The notes under the pieces were generated by a model. It saw nothing but the letters and a program-made list of their open reading frames with translations. It had not been told where the DNA came from and did not search any database. A program made the position numbers and the translations under genes. From contig OW121846.1 in NCBI GenBank assembly GCA_933228895.1, forward strand, positions 151,512,746 through 151,576,745: a stretch of DNA of 64,000 bases, written 5' to 3'. Source of the stretch: Platycnemis pennipes. Its lineage: Eukaryota; Arthropoda; Insecta; Odonata; Platycnemididae. Of the stretch, positions 22,110-34,494 are shown piece by piece (within the stretch, counting starts at the first letter, position 1; every line of letters starts with the position of its first letter).

Positions 22110-25100
22110 TTTGAATATTTGACTTCTAATCCGTATTGAGCCGGCAAAGGTATTATTTTTGACTCGATTAGCTGATACCCTATTGATTCAGAGAGTGTAA
22201 ATACATACTGTTCTATTTTTATAATAATCTTACCCTTCCACCCATTATTTAATGTTACTACAAAACCCATATCTGTACTGAAGAAAGTGGTACAGCTGCT
22301 ATCGTCGATTTTTCTAGGAAATCAGAAACAACATGTTTCGCTATTCCTTTCCTGAAAAGAAACATTCTTCGGGTTCTGAAAGTTGAAACCAGTGCCTATT
22401 CGAAAAGGGGTGAGCATCCACAAAAGGGTTCTCGTAAAAGCAGACCTGCCGAAGTGATTCACCACTAAGGGTCTCGCAGAGAAAGACACCCTTCTACGTA
22501 ATGACTGTTAACTGTCGAGCTTACATAAGAAGGGCTCGGCATAACTCATAGGGTCCTAGGAAATGAAAAATTTTAACTTTTTGAAATCCAAAATCATTTT
22601 CTGAAATCCAAATAACATAAATAGAGAATTTAGAATAGAGAATTTTAATAACATTAAATAGAGAAATGAAATAGGAATAAATGTAATTAAATAAGGAGAA
22701 ACGTATGCACTTAACATTCGATTAAAATTATTTGCGACAATTCACACCACGCTGAAGAAATACTTTCATACGGTTTTCATTTCATAAAAATGAACAGTAA
22801 AATTTCACTTCTCTTTCGAGTTACATTAAGTTAAGAAATTAGAAGCTCTGCTAAAAATCATACTAAAGAGTTATAAGCACCATTTTTAGCTTCGTTTTGA
22901 TCTAAGTGCACATTTGATATATATTTATGATACTTCGTTTCTATCAGGGTTCATTGTATAACCTATCGCAAGCTCAACTCAGTAATACCAAACACCTAAC
23001 TTGTGTTTGTAGTCGCGCTCTAAATGTCTGTACCATATTTAACATAATTGCAAATTCAGGGTGGGACGAATCGTTATTTCGCAATGGAAAGTGAAACGAT
23101 GCCCACGCAAGAGACCGGAAGATTTGAGACCCCTTCATTTCGTCATAGATAAAAAAAGGTCGGGTTCTAAGAATCTCGAGTGACCGCTGTCGAGATATCT
23201 CCCTTTCTTTTCAGTCATCAAAAAAACAAAACACTCGCAAGGGGACCGAGGAGATGCTCCGACCGCTATTATGTTACATCTAGAGGAGGGGCAGAAGAGG
23301 GAGAGACGGCCCCCCATTCCACATTTTTATACCGCCACCTATGCGGGGATTCGTAGAACTAATTCTAAAAATCCGTTACATCTGAGAAACGGTGGAAGTA
23401 ATTTGCTCTAAGGGAAAGTGGCGTGGAATTGTGCTACGTAAAACTTTCTTCAGTCAAATCACTTGTGTTGATATTTATATAGAAAAGTGGTTACTAAACG
23501 TTCTATGAAAGTACTTAAAGTAGTGCAATCACTCGTGTGAAATGTTGTGAGGATTGTATTTTCATTTTCTCTGGTGCAGTTGAATTGCCTACCAATACGA
23601 CTCCTGCGCTACTGGATATGGCAGATCTTAGCCGTAAGGAGCTAAGAAACATGACTTGTGCCTCATCCGTCTGCTTTTATATCGAAGTTATCTACATTCT
23701 TCTTGTTTCTAAGGAATCGGTACCCTGCGTAGTCTTAGTGAATGTGATCCTCGAGTAATATTACCTTGCAGAATGCGGCAAGAGCGTGTGGCAGGTGGTG
23801 ATTCGGTGACTAGCCTTGAAAGAAGTGAGAGGAATAAAGAATTAGAAATTGATATGGACACTAATGGAATGCCTTTTTTTATTTCGCCTAGAAAATACTT
23901 TGACCACGACCTCTGTTTCAGCAAATTTGTCCGATTTCACGCAATGTTTGAACATAGGTCGAATGTTAAGATTGGTGCAATTAAGGGCTTTTTATTCCTA
24001 TTCATCATGGAAAGTTACGCAGAGGGTTATTCGGGAGTTACCCGGAGAAAGTGACCTAAATATATTCGTGAAGTGTATATGGGTTTGGGGACGTTTGCGT
24101 TCCGATCTTTCTTATTGGTCTCGAGAACGATGGGCGTGGTCAACACACTCTGGGACCTAGGAGTACATGTCCATCACTCTATTTCTAGCTCTTGCCAGGT
24201 CATCCATCGCCTTTGTTATCTGGAAGTATGTCAGGATTTTTGCATTACTATTATAATTAAAATCACCCAAAATTGATATTCCTGGGATTTGTTTAGCATC
24301 GAGTCTTCCTATCTGTCAAGATTCGCAACCCAGACTAGTAAGCTGAAGTGTTAAGTTTAAAGTTTCCCCTTTGGTAAGTTATTTAACTAATGCTTTCCTT
24401 AGGAAATTGTGTGTCTTATGAGTTCCGTTCTCTCGATTCTGATCGAAAATGTGTCCATGTTAGATTTCACTGCTGATAGAAAGTTTGCTTGACGAATGAA
24501 CTTCCCTTCACCATTTGATTTCTACGTATTGTCTCACTGATTTACAGTGACCATTGCCTGTGCAGTATACCTCACGTGTGCTATAATTTGGAGTCTGATT
24601 ATGGCTATTAATATGGCTATTAATATGGCTAGCAGGAGGGTGTATAAAGAGAATAATTCCGCGAACCTAGAAAGGCGACATGAATGGACAAACTGTTGGA
24701 GGTTTGGATGGGAAGAGGAGGGTGGTGTTGAGTCCACTGCACTCACAAGTCCTACCATTTCCATCCATTCTATATTTCCTGGGAAACTGCACGTTCGTCG
24801 TCCTTAATATTTGCCGTGTCCGTTCCTGCCCCCGATCCATCGCTTTCCCATTATTTCCTCAATGATCTTAACCCCCTTCATCTTCCACCCTAAACCGCTT
24901 CATCCCCTTAGCCTATACCCGGACCAGATTTTATTCGACCCTATCCTTCCCTACTTCTTCCTTATCATTACCATCTTCCCATCTCCGCGTGGAAGGAAAA
25001 CTCCATCCAATCGTAACTGAACGGAGGGAAAAACCTTCGCTGAAACATCAAATCGTTTCTGCTCTTCTCCATTCGTTCTTTGCCTTGCCGTTCCTTGCCT

Positions 25101-25205
25101 TTGCCTAACGGGAATATCTTAATGTTTTTGTTCCACACCAGAAAAGTACGTGTTTTTCATGAAGTAGAGTATTTGTTATCCCTTATTATAGTAATGCTCT
25201 TATTT
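22110..25205. other. AT-rich stretch, no gene recognised
   Basis: Frames at 23.5-24.3 kb overlap in different phases and show no family. A 12-bp repeat lies at 24601, and pyrimidine-rich sequence at 24.8-25.1 kb. No TIR pair was seen. Confidence 0.45.
24601..24630 (+). repeat. 12-bp tandem repeat, 2.5 units
   Basis: ATGGCTATTAAT repeated 2.5 times without change. Confidence 0.9.
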
Positions 25206-25208
25206 TCC

Positions 25209-25345
25209 ATCTATATATGCATCTACACGATACCCTCCACGCTACCACGAGGGTGTGTGACAGGGGGGGGTGAAGATCACCAAGCATGCACTACTAACAT
25301 GCAAACAAGCAACTATAGGGTCTCATGCAACTAGATGTTAATTCC
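25209..25345 (-). mobile_element. Family A LINE 3' tail
   Basis: On the minus strand this matches the final 140 bases of the copy ending at 30197. Shared words include GTCTCATGCAACTAGA, ACCAAGCATGCACTACTA and the (GTAGAT)-type end, seen here as CATCTATATATGCATCTAC. 5' truncated, non-coding. Confidence 0.75.
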
Positions 25346-25349
25346 ATGC

Positions 25350-27635
25350 TGTGCCGAGTAGCATTTACATTATAGTTTTCTGTTTCTGCTTTTGTCTACC
25401 GTTATTTCGATTTCTTCGCACTTTCTCTGAAGGCGAGAGGTCTTGCTTTTTCAAGTAGCCAGTAAGTAGTAACCTCCTCTCCGTCGTCACCTTAATAATA
25501 AATCGCACTCGATTAATACAGCCTCACGACTGGTCCCTGGCTAGATAGTCGATTAGCGGCCATTTCCTCCGCAGTATTTTGCTCGCGACGGTTCTGTCTT
25601 GCCTTGATTTGATGGAATGTTTGAAAGGAAATAGTCTCGTAGCTGTGGGTTCTCGGGATTATAATGAGGTGTTTTTTCTTTGTCTTCCACATTGAAGTAC
25701 CGCGGGTTTACAACGCCTGTAGTGAAATGAGTGTCTTTATGCAAATCATTGTGTTCACTGCCTTCTATTGCATGAAGAAGAGGTCCTACCCTCTCCCCCG
25801 TGTGATTGGGTGCTGATTTGTTGGCAGTCTCGCATTCAGTCGTTCGCTTGGCATAAATTAAAATCATTAGATCGGTGATATTACTCTTTAGGAAAGCGGT
25901 TCATAATTGCCTAAAACTTTGAACTCTACTAGTTTTATATCTTTTACGCTTTACTTTCTGTTTCTTCCATGATTTTGCTCGCACTGAAAGTTGGGAGAAA
26001 CATGATAGGGGAGTGAATATATTATAGTGAAATGCATTTGCAAATGACTTATTGCCAGGTTAAAAACCTTTACCCATTTCTATCAGTATTCTGTGGAGTA
26101 CGATTAGTCAATTGTTTGTTTATTAGAATATCGAGGCTGTACAATTTAGGTTGCGATAAGATGTATTTTCATTGAAATGCATTTAGCTTCTGAATTGCTG
26201 CTTGAGCGATAGCACTTTTCCTTGGGCGTTTCCCTTCTTTTCCGCCCTCGGCACAACTTGACTTTTCTTTCCAATCTGCTTCCCTCAGCCCGATATCGTC
26301 CACGACAACCTTATGGGCGTAATTCCTTCCTTTCACTCTCAACACGTGCCGAATTCTTTTCATCTCCTTATCAGCCCCATTCCACGCCAAGCGGATTTTC
26401 CCCAACAGCTTCGTTTCCATCATTCTTCCAACTCTTCCCTTCGCCAGCGACAGCTCCCGTGCGAAGCCGATCTCTTTTCGGACTCTTTCATTCCGTTGCT
26501 CTTTCCTTTAGAGCCTAAACGTCACCGTTATAGTAAGGGCAGTGATGCGATAATCATTTCTTTCTCTTTCACTCGACAATTCTTTTCACTTGTGGGCAAG
26601 TGAGCGATATTCGTCGTTCTATTTTAGTGAGTATTTGGTAATCTTATAGGGGCATATTAGCTGGGTAATGTGAAGATTTTTTCACTTTTTTGCTACATCT
26701 GGATATAATCTCCCTCATTAATGATCACCTGCATAAATTTCCCTCGATTAAAAAAAATTGGCTCCAGACTTTATAGTTAATCAGTTTGGAGACTACATGT
26801 GGTGAAAATGATGCCGGGTGTTGTCGGATCTGGAAGAGTAGATGAAGCTGAAATATGTCTAGTAAAGTGGTTGACGAAGTGTCCCTAGTACGTAATAGCC
26901 TTACCCTGTTCGCAATAATCGTGACGCAGATGCTATTAGGGGAAGCGACCGACAGTTGAGGTAATTTTTCACCATCAATGATTGCTTCCCTCACCCCCCA
27001 CCATCAAGGATTCTTGGGTTTAGGATGGAGATACAGGATCGGGGGAAGGGTGGTGAGAAACAAGGCATCAGCATCAGCTTGATATTAACGATGGGCGCCG
27101 AGGGCGCATTGTTTGACGCCCCAGCCGACATAAGGAATGCCCTCTGCTTCACTCCACACCGTATCCAAGGGAGATTACAAGAAAACTTCCTCCGGGATGT
27201 GAACCAAGGTTTACGTTTGAAAAGGCATTGACGACTTCGTGTCGAGTGAGGAAAATTTCGATCAAGCGGGTGCATATTAGTATCTTAAAGGCGTTCAGTG
27301 CAATTCACTGCTAGGGTATTAAGATGATAGAGAAATGGAAGTGAACAGATCAAATTATTTTGTATGTGTGTATTGAAACTTAAGGTATACGAACCAGCCG
27401 GGAAAAAAAACTTAACGGAGTTACTCGCTGATATGCGTAGCAGCGGAAATTCCACAGTGAAAAAATCTGTAAAAGAACTTCTTACTTTCCGGTCAGGTGC
27501 GGTAACTATTAACGCTACCAAGACGTTTTCGCGTCGTTACTTACTGCGGATTTTTTGATACTGTAAAGGAACATGGTGTTTGTTTTTTCTTACTAATATA
27601 TGGCCCATTATAAACCTCAAGGAATCCAGTGGGTA
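25350..27635. other. Mixed AT-rich and GC-rich stretch, no gene recognised
   Basis: Frames of about 80-105 codons at 25.55-25.87, 26.17-26.60 and 26.99-27.28 kb occur on opposite strands over the same sequence. None shows a recognisable domain or consistent splice context. Confidence 0.4.
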
Positions 27636-27639
27636 GAAC

Positions 27640-27715
27640 GACGCCTTGGTTACTGAACTGGCTATAGCACCCGACCAGAAATTAGGGATTCCGGGCTCTA
27701 TAGTCCAGATCAAAG
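27640..27715 (+). mobile_element. tRNA-derived SINE-like head
   Basis: TGGCTATAGCACCCGACC is a good A-box block followed by an anticodon-arm-like CCGACCAGAAATTAGGG. GGGATTCCGGGCTC stands in the B-box position. The body beyond is not recognisable. Confidence 0.45.
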
Positions 27716-28489
27716 TGAATGATTATTTTGTATATTAATCTCGAGCACGTAATGTCTTCACATAGATCTTTTAGTAAACTTTCAACCTACGAATTCGGCG
27801 ATCGCGTTTTGTGTAAACGCTGTAACGTAGCTTATTATTGCGTTGATGTTTGGAGACAAATCTCATTTAAATTAATCTCAAAATAGATTCTCATTTAATC
27901 TTGAATTTAAAATCTTCATTTTTATGGTATATTTAAGGTATTTACACTTGATAAATTTCATTTTCCCATGATGCAGTGCGTAGTAATAAATTTAAGGAGA
28001 AGGGAAATTTCTCTTTCTTCCTCTCCATTCTCTCCCATTATGGAGTTTTTTCTATGTCATTCCCTTACTCTTCGCGACCTTATCGAGAATTATTGCATTG
28101 TGCACTTAACCTTTGACAGAATTCATTCTATTTTATCTTCGTTTTTTCTGTCTCTTACCGCCTCAAGAAGAACATCCCATGCCCTCAACCGTTTTCCCCA
28201 TAAATACCCTTTTTTGTCACCGTCCGTCCTTGCAATCGTACCGGACGTCCGGAAAAGTTTTATATTTTCTACGGGTCCAGAGTTTCCTTCGAGAGTAAAG
28301 TAATACTTGGTTATTTGTCGTAACTAAGCACGGAAAGTGTGCATTTCGTGTGGAAATTTATCATGGACGAATGTTCAATATTATTGGAAGCATCGAAACA
28401 CTAACGATAAAATTGGAAGAAAGCGATGGAATACCGTAGTGTTGATCAAATTAGGAAATTCTAAAATTGACGCCCATGCTTACAAACTA

Positions 28490-28715
28490 GAATGAACAAT
28501 CATTTTGGTGATTCCATCATTTTGAAAGGCGTCTAGGAGTCCGCGGTTTAACCTCCTATCCGACGGATGGCATACTGAACATGAGGTACTCTCCATACAG
28601 CCCTCATTTAAGGACAGGCTTACCATTGAAATAAATCTGCCACAGCCGGGATTCGACCCTGGGCCCTCGGAATGGAAAGCCAGTACTCTAGCCCCCACAC
28701 TAATCCTATTCCTAG
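28490..28715 (-). mobile_element. tRNA-derived SINE
   Basis: On the minus strand the head runs from about 28715 with GGGGGCTAGAGTACTGGC (A-box region). CTTTCCATTCCGAGGG follows in the anticodon arm and CAGGGTCGAATCCCGGC is a clear B box with paired T-stem. After a linker the body contains GGATAGGAGGTTAAACCGCG, a GTTAAA-bearing block of a kind seen in several invertebrate SINEs (recalled, not checked). The tail merges into AT-rich sequence near 28490. No RT is encoded, as expected. Confidence 0.7.
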
Positions 28716-28744
28716 GTGCGTTATTAATAACGTAGAGCGACTTA

Positions 28745-29525
28745 ACGTTTTTTTTTAGGATTGAATTTATTCTCAGAGAAGAGTATACTAAATGTGCTTA
28801 TCTCTACGAACCATCCGTTCCATAATTGAGATTTCACTAAATTAATGCCATGTAGTTATCCTCCAGCTATCCAGCCAGTTCCATAAACCATTGAAATGCT
28901 TGTGGTGCACGGTCATTGGTGCCAAATTATCTCCTTACATATTTTAGAGAACGCATGTGCCTTCATTCATGATTTCACCACTTTGGTGCTGTTGTACGAT
29001 GTGTGATTTTGTGGGAATTACAAATATATTAAAGTGATGAGAAAATATTACCCAGGACGCTGGAAATATTTTTGTTGAGAATCTCTCCCTTCGTCAGGAT
29101 AAATAATGCCTCTTATAACCCCGAGAGTTAACCGACCTTTCAGATGATTGTTACGTCTCTCTACCCACAGGGGTTCATCTAGATGAGGAAAATTCGAAGG
29201 GTGTGATTCAGTTGGTTCCCTCGAAAAGCCTCCGAAATCACCCAAAGGTGCATTTGGCAGAATTATTAGCTCTCGAGGTAAAGTGGAGCCTTCCCCTCCG
29301 GTCTCTCTAGGTCCTATGGCACTTTCGCAGTCGCCTTCCATTTGATTCTCTCCCCCTCGCCTTCCCTCGGCAGTCGTTCCTGGGACACCCTCCTCCGCAT
29401 TGTTCCCGCGGGGGTATCATTCGATCCCATTCTCCACGGTATCATCTGCAAGTTCCCTCCGTCCGGGACCGGGTGGCGTGTGAGAGTTGGCGGAGAGGGC
29501 GCGGGGCTCAGCCTCAGCAGGGCCG
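28745..29525. other. Stretch without recognised gene
   Basis: AT-rich to about 29.05 kb, then GC-rich to the LINE insertion. Minus- and plus-strand frames over 29.05-29.53 kb are compositional. The plus frame fuses into the LINE frame only by chance. Confidence 0.45.
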
Positions 29526-29529
29526 GCCA

Positions 29530-30197
29530 TCAATCGATTAGGCTAGGATTTATAAAAAGAGTACTTGGGAAATGTGATGAGAAGACAAAAGAGCGATGCT
29601 ACTTTTCACTAGTTAGGCCCCACTTTGAGTATGCAGCCAGTGTATGGGATCCTAATGAATTAGGTTTGATGAGAGAACTAGACAGTGTGCAGCGTAGAGC
29701 AGCTAGGTTCGTCAAAAGGTGTTACGATAGGTTGAGTAGTGTATCAGAATTAATACAAGAATTAGGGTGGGAATCATTATCAGAGCGTAGGTTAAAGTCC
29801 AGATTAAATCTATTGGAGAAATTTCAATCGGATAGCTTTACTGAAGATGTTAGGCACATATTAAAAACACCAGCGTATTATGCTTGATTCGACCAGATAA
29901 ATAAGATTAGAGAGATAGATTGTCGTACAGGTAGATTCAAAATGGCATTTTTCCCCCGTACTATAAGAGAACAGAATAGGCAGCATAGGAAAGGGATAGG
30001 TAGGGGAAATATTTTAGAGTATTTTGTAGTGCATGATGCATGTATTAACCCCTCAAATATTATAGATACTAACAATCTAGTTGCATGAGACCCTTCAATT
30101 GCTTGCTTGCATGCTAGTAGTGCATGCTTGGTGACCTTCACTCCCTGCCACACACCTTAGCGGTGGCTTGCAGGGTATCGTGTAGATGTAGATGTAG
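29530..30197 (+). mobile_element. Family A LINE, 5'-truncated 3' end with complete tail
   Basis: The LINE sequence begins near 29530 inside the RT C-terminal region and runs through the coding end (about 30088) into a 110-base 3' untranslated region. That region contains CACACCTTAGCGGTGGCTTG and ends with GTAGATGTAGATGTAG at 30197. The microsatellite-like terminal repeat in place of poly(A) is typical of CR1-group elements. It is the best reference copy of the tail in this window. Confidence 0.85.
29539..30088 (+). pseudogene. LINE RT C-terminal region with one internal stop
   Basis: Motifs in order: RLGFIKRVLGKCDEKTKERC, LVRPHFEYAASVWDP, VQRRAARFVKRCYDR, ELIQELGWESLSERRLKSRL, LLEKFQ. After a TGA at 29885-29887 the same frame continues with DQINKIREIDCRTGRFKM and FFPRTIREQNRQH and ends at a TGA at 30086-30088. 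A single nonsense change therefore interrupts an otherwise intact C-terminus. The catalytic RT core is absent through 5' truncation. Confidence 0.85.
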
Positions 30198-30199
30198 GC

Positions 30200-30845
30200 T
30201 CATCGCTCTTTCTTTCCATCTCCCCGCGTCTTCCTCGCTGGGCCCTTAAAGCCCTTTCCTCGCATCCACTCGGCCTCCTCCTCATTCCCGGCCCTCTTCC
30301 GTGAACATTCTAGCGTCTCCGACTTTTTATTAGCTCCCTCACCTTTTTCTCGTTTCTTGTCAGGGGTCACCGAATGCGTTTAGCCATCCTCGACGGCATT
30401 CTTCTTTTGAGGTTTTCCATTGGAGCGTTTGTGACACATGGAAGTAAGTCTTTGTGGCTCTAAAATCAACACCACGGGCTGTGAGACCCTTTTTGAGGGG
30501 TGTAAACCTCGGAAACCAGTATTGAACTCCTTTACTAACTCACTGTTTTATCTCAGTGAATTCCATCATTCTTCGCTCGTCGCCGTGTAGTTTTACTTTT
30601 GAAAATTTTATTTACGTTTTGTTACACTCGGTGTTCATTGAGTAATATGCTTAAGTTCAATCCCGGGAATTACCTTTTCGCTAAAATATAAAGAATGTCG
30701 AAAAAGTATTTCGATACTGAAAGAAATCATCTACAGCGGTGAAATAATCCGATTGGTAATCATTAGCAAGTTCGCCTTCTCCTTGTTGCTAATTCATTCT
30801 ACCTAGAGAGCGCTTTTTAGCAGAGAGTTTGCCAATAACATTGCT
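30200..30845. other. No gene recognised
   Basis: Pyrimidine-rich to about 30.35 kb, then AT-rich. No open frame of note. Confidence 0.5.
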
Positions 30846-30849
30846 GTTT

Positions 30850-31260
30850 GCTGGAAGCATTTGAAATGTGGTGCTACCGAAGATTGATGAATATAAAATG
30901 GATCGATCGAGTGACAAACGAAGAAGTGTTAAAAAGAGTGGGAGAGAAGAGATGTCTGCTGGAAACCTGATAAAGAAGACGGGACAGCTTAATAGGCCAC
31001 ATCATAAGGCACGATGGCCTAATGAAGACAATCGTCGAGGGGAAAGTGAACGGGAAGAATGGAAAAAGCAGGCCTCGTATGAGGTATATGGAGCAAGTTG
31101 TGAAGGATGTAAAAGATTGGAGCTACGTCAATATGAAGAGGTTGGCCGATTGAAGAGTCGAGTGGAGGGCTGTGTCCCTCCAAACACCGAAATTCATTGA
31201 CAACACTTGTGTCAAACCAATCCTAGGATTGTCGGCCGATGATGATGGTGATGGCACTCA
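30850..31260 (+). mobile_element. RTE-type LINE 3' end fragment
   Basis: Combining plus-strand frames gives [57 protein letters not shown] and [21 protein letters not shown] stop then follows before RVEWRAV. This is the same family as the fragment at 21.5 kb, about 60 residues longer on the 5' side. The tail contains AACCAATCCTAGGATTG and ends near a GATGATGATGGTGATGG stretch. Confidence 0.78.
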
Positions 31261-31264
31261 AGAA

Positions 31265-32225
31265 AGGACGGAAATTAATTTAGCAATCTGTAATACCGGC
31301 ATCCCGGCTCTAGAAGGTGGGAAAGCTGCTCTTCTGCCCAAACGAACCGGGGATATTTATTTTTTTCCGCATTGATGTTCTTATAACTTCAGCGCAAAAT
31401 TTTGGTCAGCTCCGAAAGATTATTTTATCTTTTGTCTGTATGGAAATGGTTTTTCTCGAAGGTTGCTGTTGAAGCCTCATTCGCTCAATGTCTATTTTCG
31501 GGGACTCATCGGGCGATAGCTTTATCAGTTCACGTTATCACAGTGTAGATTATGGATTGGCCTTGATAGTATCTCTACCTATCGCACTCTATAAAAGTAG
31601 TCATTCCCGATTATGAGGTAGATGATACCTAACCTAAGGTATTATCCTCTTGAATGTTCGTGACTAATTGATGGCGATTTTTGGGGAGAAGGTGAACTTA
31701 AAGAAATAAATCTTGGCGTAAGAGTTGACGACAGGGTTACGTGCTCTAATTTCGCATTTGAAGAAAATGACTTAACTTAAAGAATGCGTGATTGATCATT
31801 CAACATTTATTTTCAGCAGCCTTTGACGTTCAAATGAAAGCATGTTTTTTAAGCTTTTTCGGCATTACTGCAGCCACTGTTGAGTTGCGATCGTCCTTTG
31901 CAAGAATTTGACGTGAATAATTGTGTTTTTCACTTGAAACCTTCCTTTGGAACCATATTTAGGGGCAAACCATCCACTCACCATATTTTGTAATGCTTCG
32001 CTTTCTTTCTCATTGAACCTCGGTGTTTATCAACGGTGCTTCCATCCAACGGCTGTTCTTTGGAATTCTGGCAAAGAAACGGCTAAACTAGTGATTTCAA
32101 TGTATAGATGTCTTAGTGTTATGCGGATGAATTTTATTGAAATGCGGATCGAAAACCATGATTATACGTCGTTATATTTCGATTTCTCGTATTATTTTTT
32201 TAAGATTGCGATCTTCGTTGATAGC
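31265..32225. other. AT-rich stretch, nothing recognised
   Basis: No supported gene. It forms the left flank of the TA-duplicated element starting at 32228. The target TA is at 32226-32227. Confidence 0.5.
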
Positions 32226-32274
32226 TACCCTGATGAAAATGAAGTGTATGGGAAGTGTGCACGAAGTGTTTATC

Positions 32275-34013
32275 TCAGCATAGGACATTAGCATGTACTT
32301 CGGGGTGTATGGGAAGTGCAAAAGTAAACGCCTGAGAGAACACGAAGTGTACGCGGGGGGGTGTACGCGAAATGTATGCCAAGTGTATGCGAAGGGGAGT
32401 GTATGCGGAGTGTTTGCTCGGGGAACGGGGTGTATGGGAAGGGGTGTATGGCGAGTGTCTACTAGGGGAACGGGGTGTATGGGAAGGGGTGTATTCCGAG
32501 TGTTTGCTAGGTGAACAGGGTGTATGTGAAGGGGTGTATTCCGAGTGTTTGCTCGGGAAACGGGGTGTATGTGAAGGGGTGTATTCCGAGTGTTTGCTCG
32601 GGAAACGGGGTGTATGGGAAGGGGTGTATTCCGAGTGTTTGCTCGGGAAACGGGGTGTATGGGAAGGGGTGTATTCCGAGTGTTTGCTCGGGGAACGGGG
32701 TGTATGGGAAGGTTTAGCCTGCTGAGTTGTGATAGCAGTGTTGTTGCTACCACCGCCTGATGAAAGTGGGACATCCAATTCCTCGGCACTGGAGATAGGG
32801 GCCTGTGTAGGAGGTGGCACAAACGCAGGAAAGGTTACTCTCTTCTTCTTTACCTTAAGTTCTTCAAGCGACTCTGAGTGAAAAGAAAATCAAAACAAAT
32901 GTACTGCATGCTTTAAAAACTTGTTTATTAAGTAAATGCATTAATGAAATAAAGCTGCTGGAGCGTACACCATGCGTTTCTTATGGGCGTACAAATTGTT
33001 ATATACATATCCCTTTTGTCAAAAAACTACATAAGCTACAGCATTGCAATTTTTACCATATCTTGAGTACTATTTTTTTAGGGCACTGTACCAAACTCAT
33101 AGTATTATGACCTAAAACAAAAGTTTTAAAAAATTATTAAATTATAAAGTTAAAAATTAAAATAATATTTTTACAAAACATTTTTTACTTCAAAAGCTAC
33201 AACACATACATCAATAATTTTGATACAGTATGAGTACCATATATTCTTAAAGCTCCAGTAATATTTTAAGCTTTCTGTGACATCCTAAAGCTGAAATAAA
33301 GGAATATATTTGTAAAAAAACCTTTTCGGGAAATAGCGATTAAAGTTGAGCAGTGAAATATGGTAAATAAGTTACCTTTAAAACTGTCCTGGGCCATAAT
33401 GTACATTGTTAAAGAGTAAGCAAGTGTAAACAATGTAAGTAACAACAAAGCAAAGAGTTAACAATATAAGTAACAACAATGTATATCAGTACTATATGAA
33501 CACTAAACAAAGCCAGAGCCTCAGTGACAGTGATACACCGACTGCTGACGCTCGCGGGGAAGAAAATACTTAAAAGTAAAATTACTCACACAAATATTGT
33601 TTTTTATACTAACTGTCATGTATTGCTGTGTTCAGAAAAGAACACAGATTATTTTTCCATTAAAAACACAACATTGCATTTTTTTACATTTCTACCGGCT
33701 TTCTTCCCTTAAATAATTACCAACGTTTTAGTTGTTAGAGGATTTACAGCAAAATTTTACCTGCAATGGAACCGATGAGAGCGTAGCTGGAGTGCTTCTT
33801 GCCATCGTCCCAATACTTGGCAGCTCCTTTCGCTCGGTACCACTTCTTACGCTCGAAGTCATTAAGTTGCTCCGGCTTGAAGCGTCTTATGTCACGAACA
33901 GGGACGTTTTCCGTTTCGTTTGAACCTGCCCACTTAATTTTCGCATACCATTTGTCGGTATGAACCACATCCTTGCTGGGCTCGTTTATTTGAGCAACGT
34001 TCTGGCTGGACAT
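32275..34013 (-). CDS. Predicted two-exon gene inside the TA element, Tudor/BEN-protein-like N-terminus and repeat tail
   Basis: Exon 1 runs 34013-33761 and starts at an ATG giving MSSQNVAQINEPSKDVVHTD. It then holds WYAKIKWAGS, PVRDIRRFKPEQLNDFERKK and YWDDGKKHSSYALIGSIA, and ends at a GTAAAA donor. Exon 2 starts after a TTTTCACTCAG acceptor at 32873. Joining at phase 1 keeps one frame with SLEELKVKKKRVTFPAF, a Pro/Ser-rich stretch (PPPTQAPISSAEELDVPLSS) and then 15-residue repeats (SHTPRFPSKHSEYTP type) from the 45-bp minisatellite. It stops at 32275. Predicted length is 283 residues. The N-terminus recalls the small Tudor-like region before BEN domains in some arthropod proteins, but no BEN domain or transposase motif follows. 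Splicing is inferred. It may be a captured host gene fragment or an element-specific accessory gene. Confidence 0.5.
32401..32715 (+). repeat. 45-bp minisatellite, 7 units
   Basis: Unit starts at 32401, 32446, 32491, 32536, 32581, 32626 and 32671 are exactly 45 bases apart. The core words are GTATTCCGAGTGTTTGCTCG and GGGGTGTATGGGAAGGG. The first two units are more diverged. Because 45 is a multiple of three, frames stay open on both strands as 15-residue repeats; only one of them continues a plausible exon. Confidence 0.95.
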
Positions 34014-34494
34014 GTTCACTTTAAAATAATAACAATAATTCGCAGGGAGTTGAGGGCACGTGTATCCAAAAACTCGTGTGCTTCGAAAGCGAGCGTATAG
34101 ATGAGTGCGGTGCGTCGATCTGATATCCAGGCGCAAATCGACCATTTCTGACTAGCAGCTTTGTAACATCCTAACAACAATGTAGTGGAGTCGATCGCTG
34201 GAAGGAACCAATGCCTCGTACATACAGCCAGCTTTGGTTGACCATGGAGGTAATGTAGCAAGGCAGTCATGCGACAGATTAGGGGTTGTACGACATTGTA
34301 GGGACATTGTTGTAGGGGTGACATTAGAGAATGTACAAAAGTAACGAGTGAATGCTCCACCGGCACTACTAAATGTCATTCGGGAACGATACAATGTTAC
34401 AGGACGGACAAGAATCTCGCGTAAATAGGAGTTCTAATCTATATGAATAAGTTCGTGAATAAACGTTGTCGAATCTCGTCCGATGTATGTATTG

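Noticed and set aside
32293..32822. Plus-strand Gly/Val/Tyr-rich repeat frames and the 216-codon minus frame
   Set aside because: Products of the 45-bp period. Only the minus frame ending at 32275 continues a plausible upstream exon, so the others were left out.
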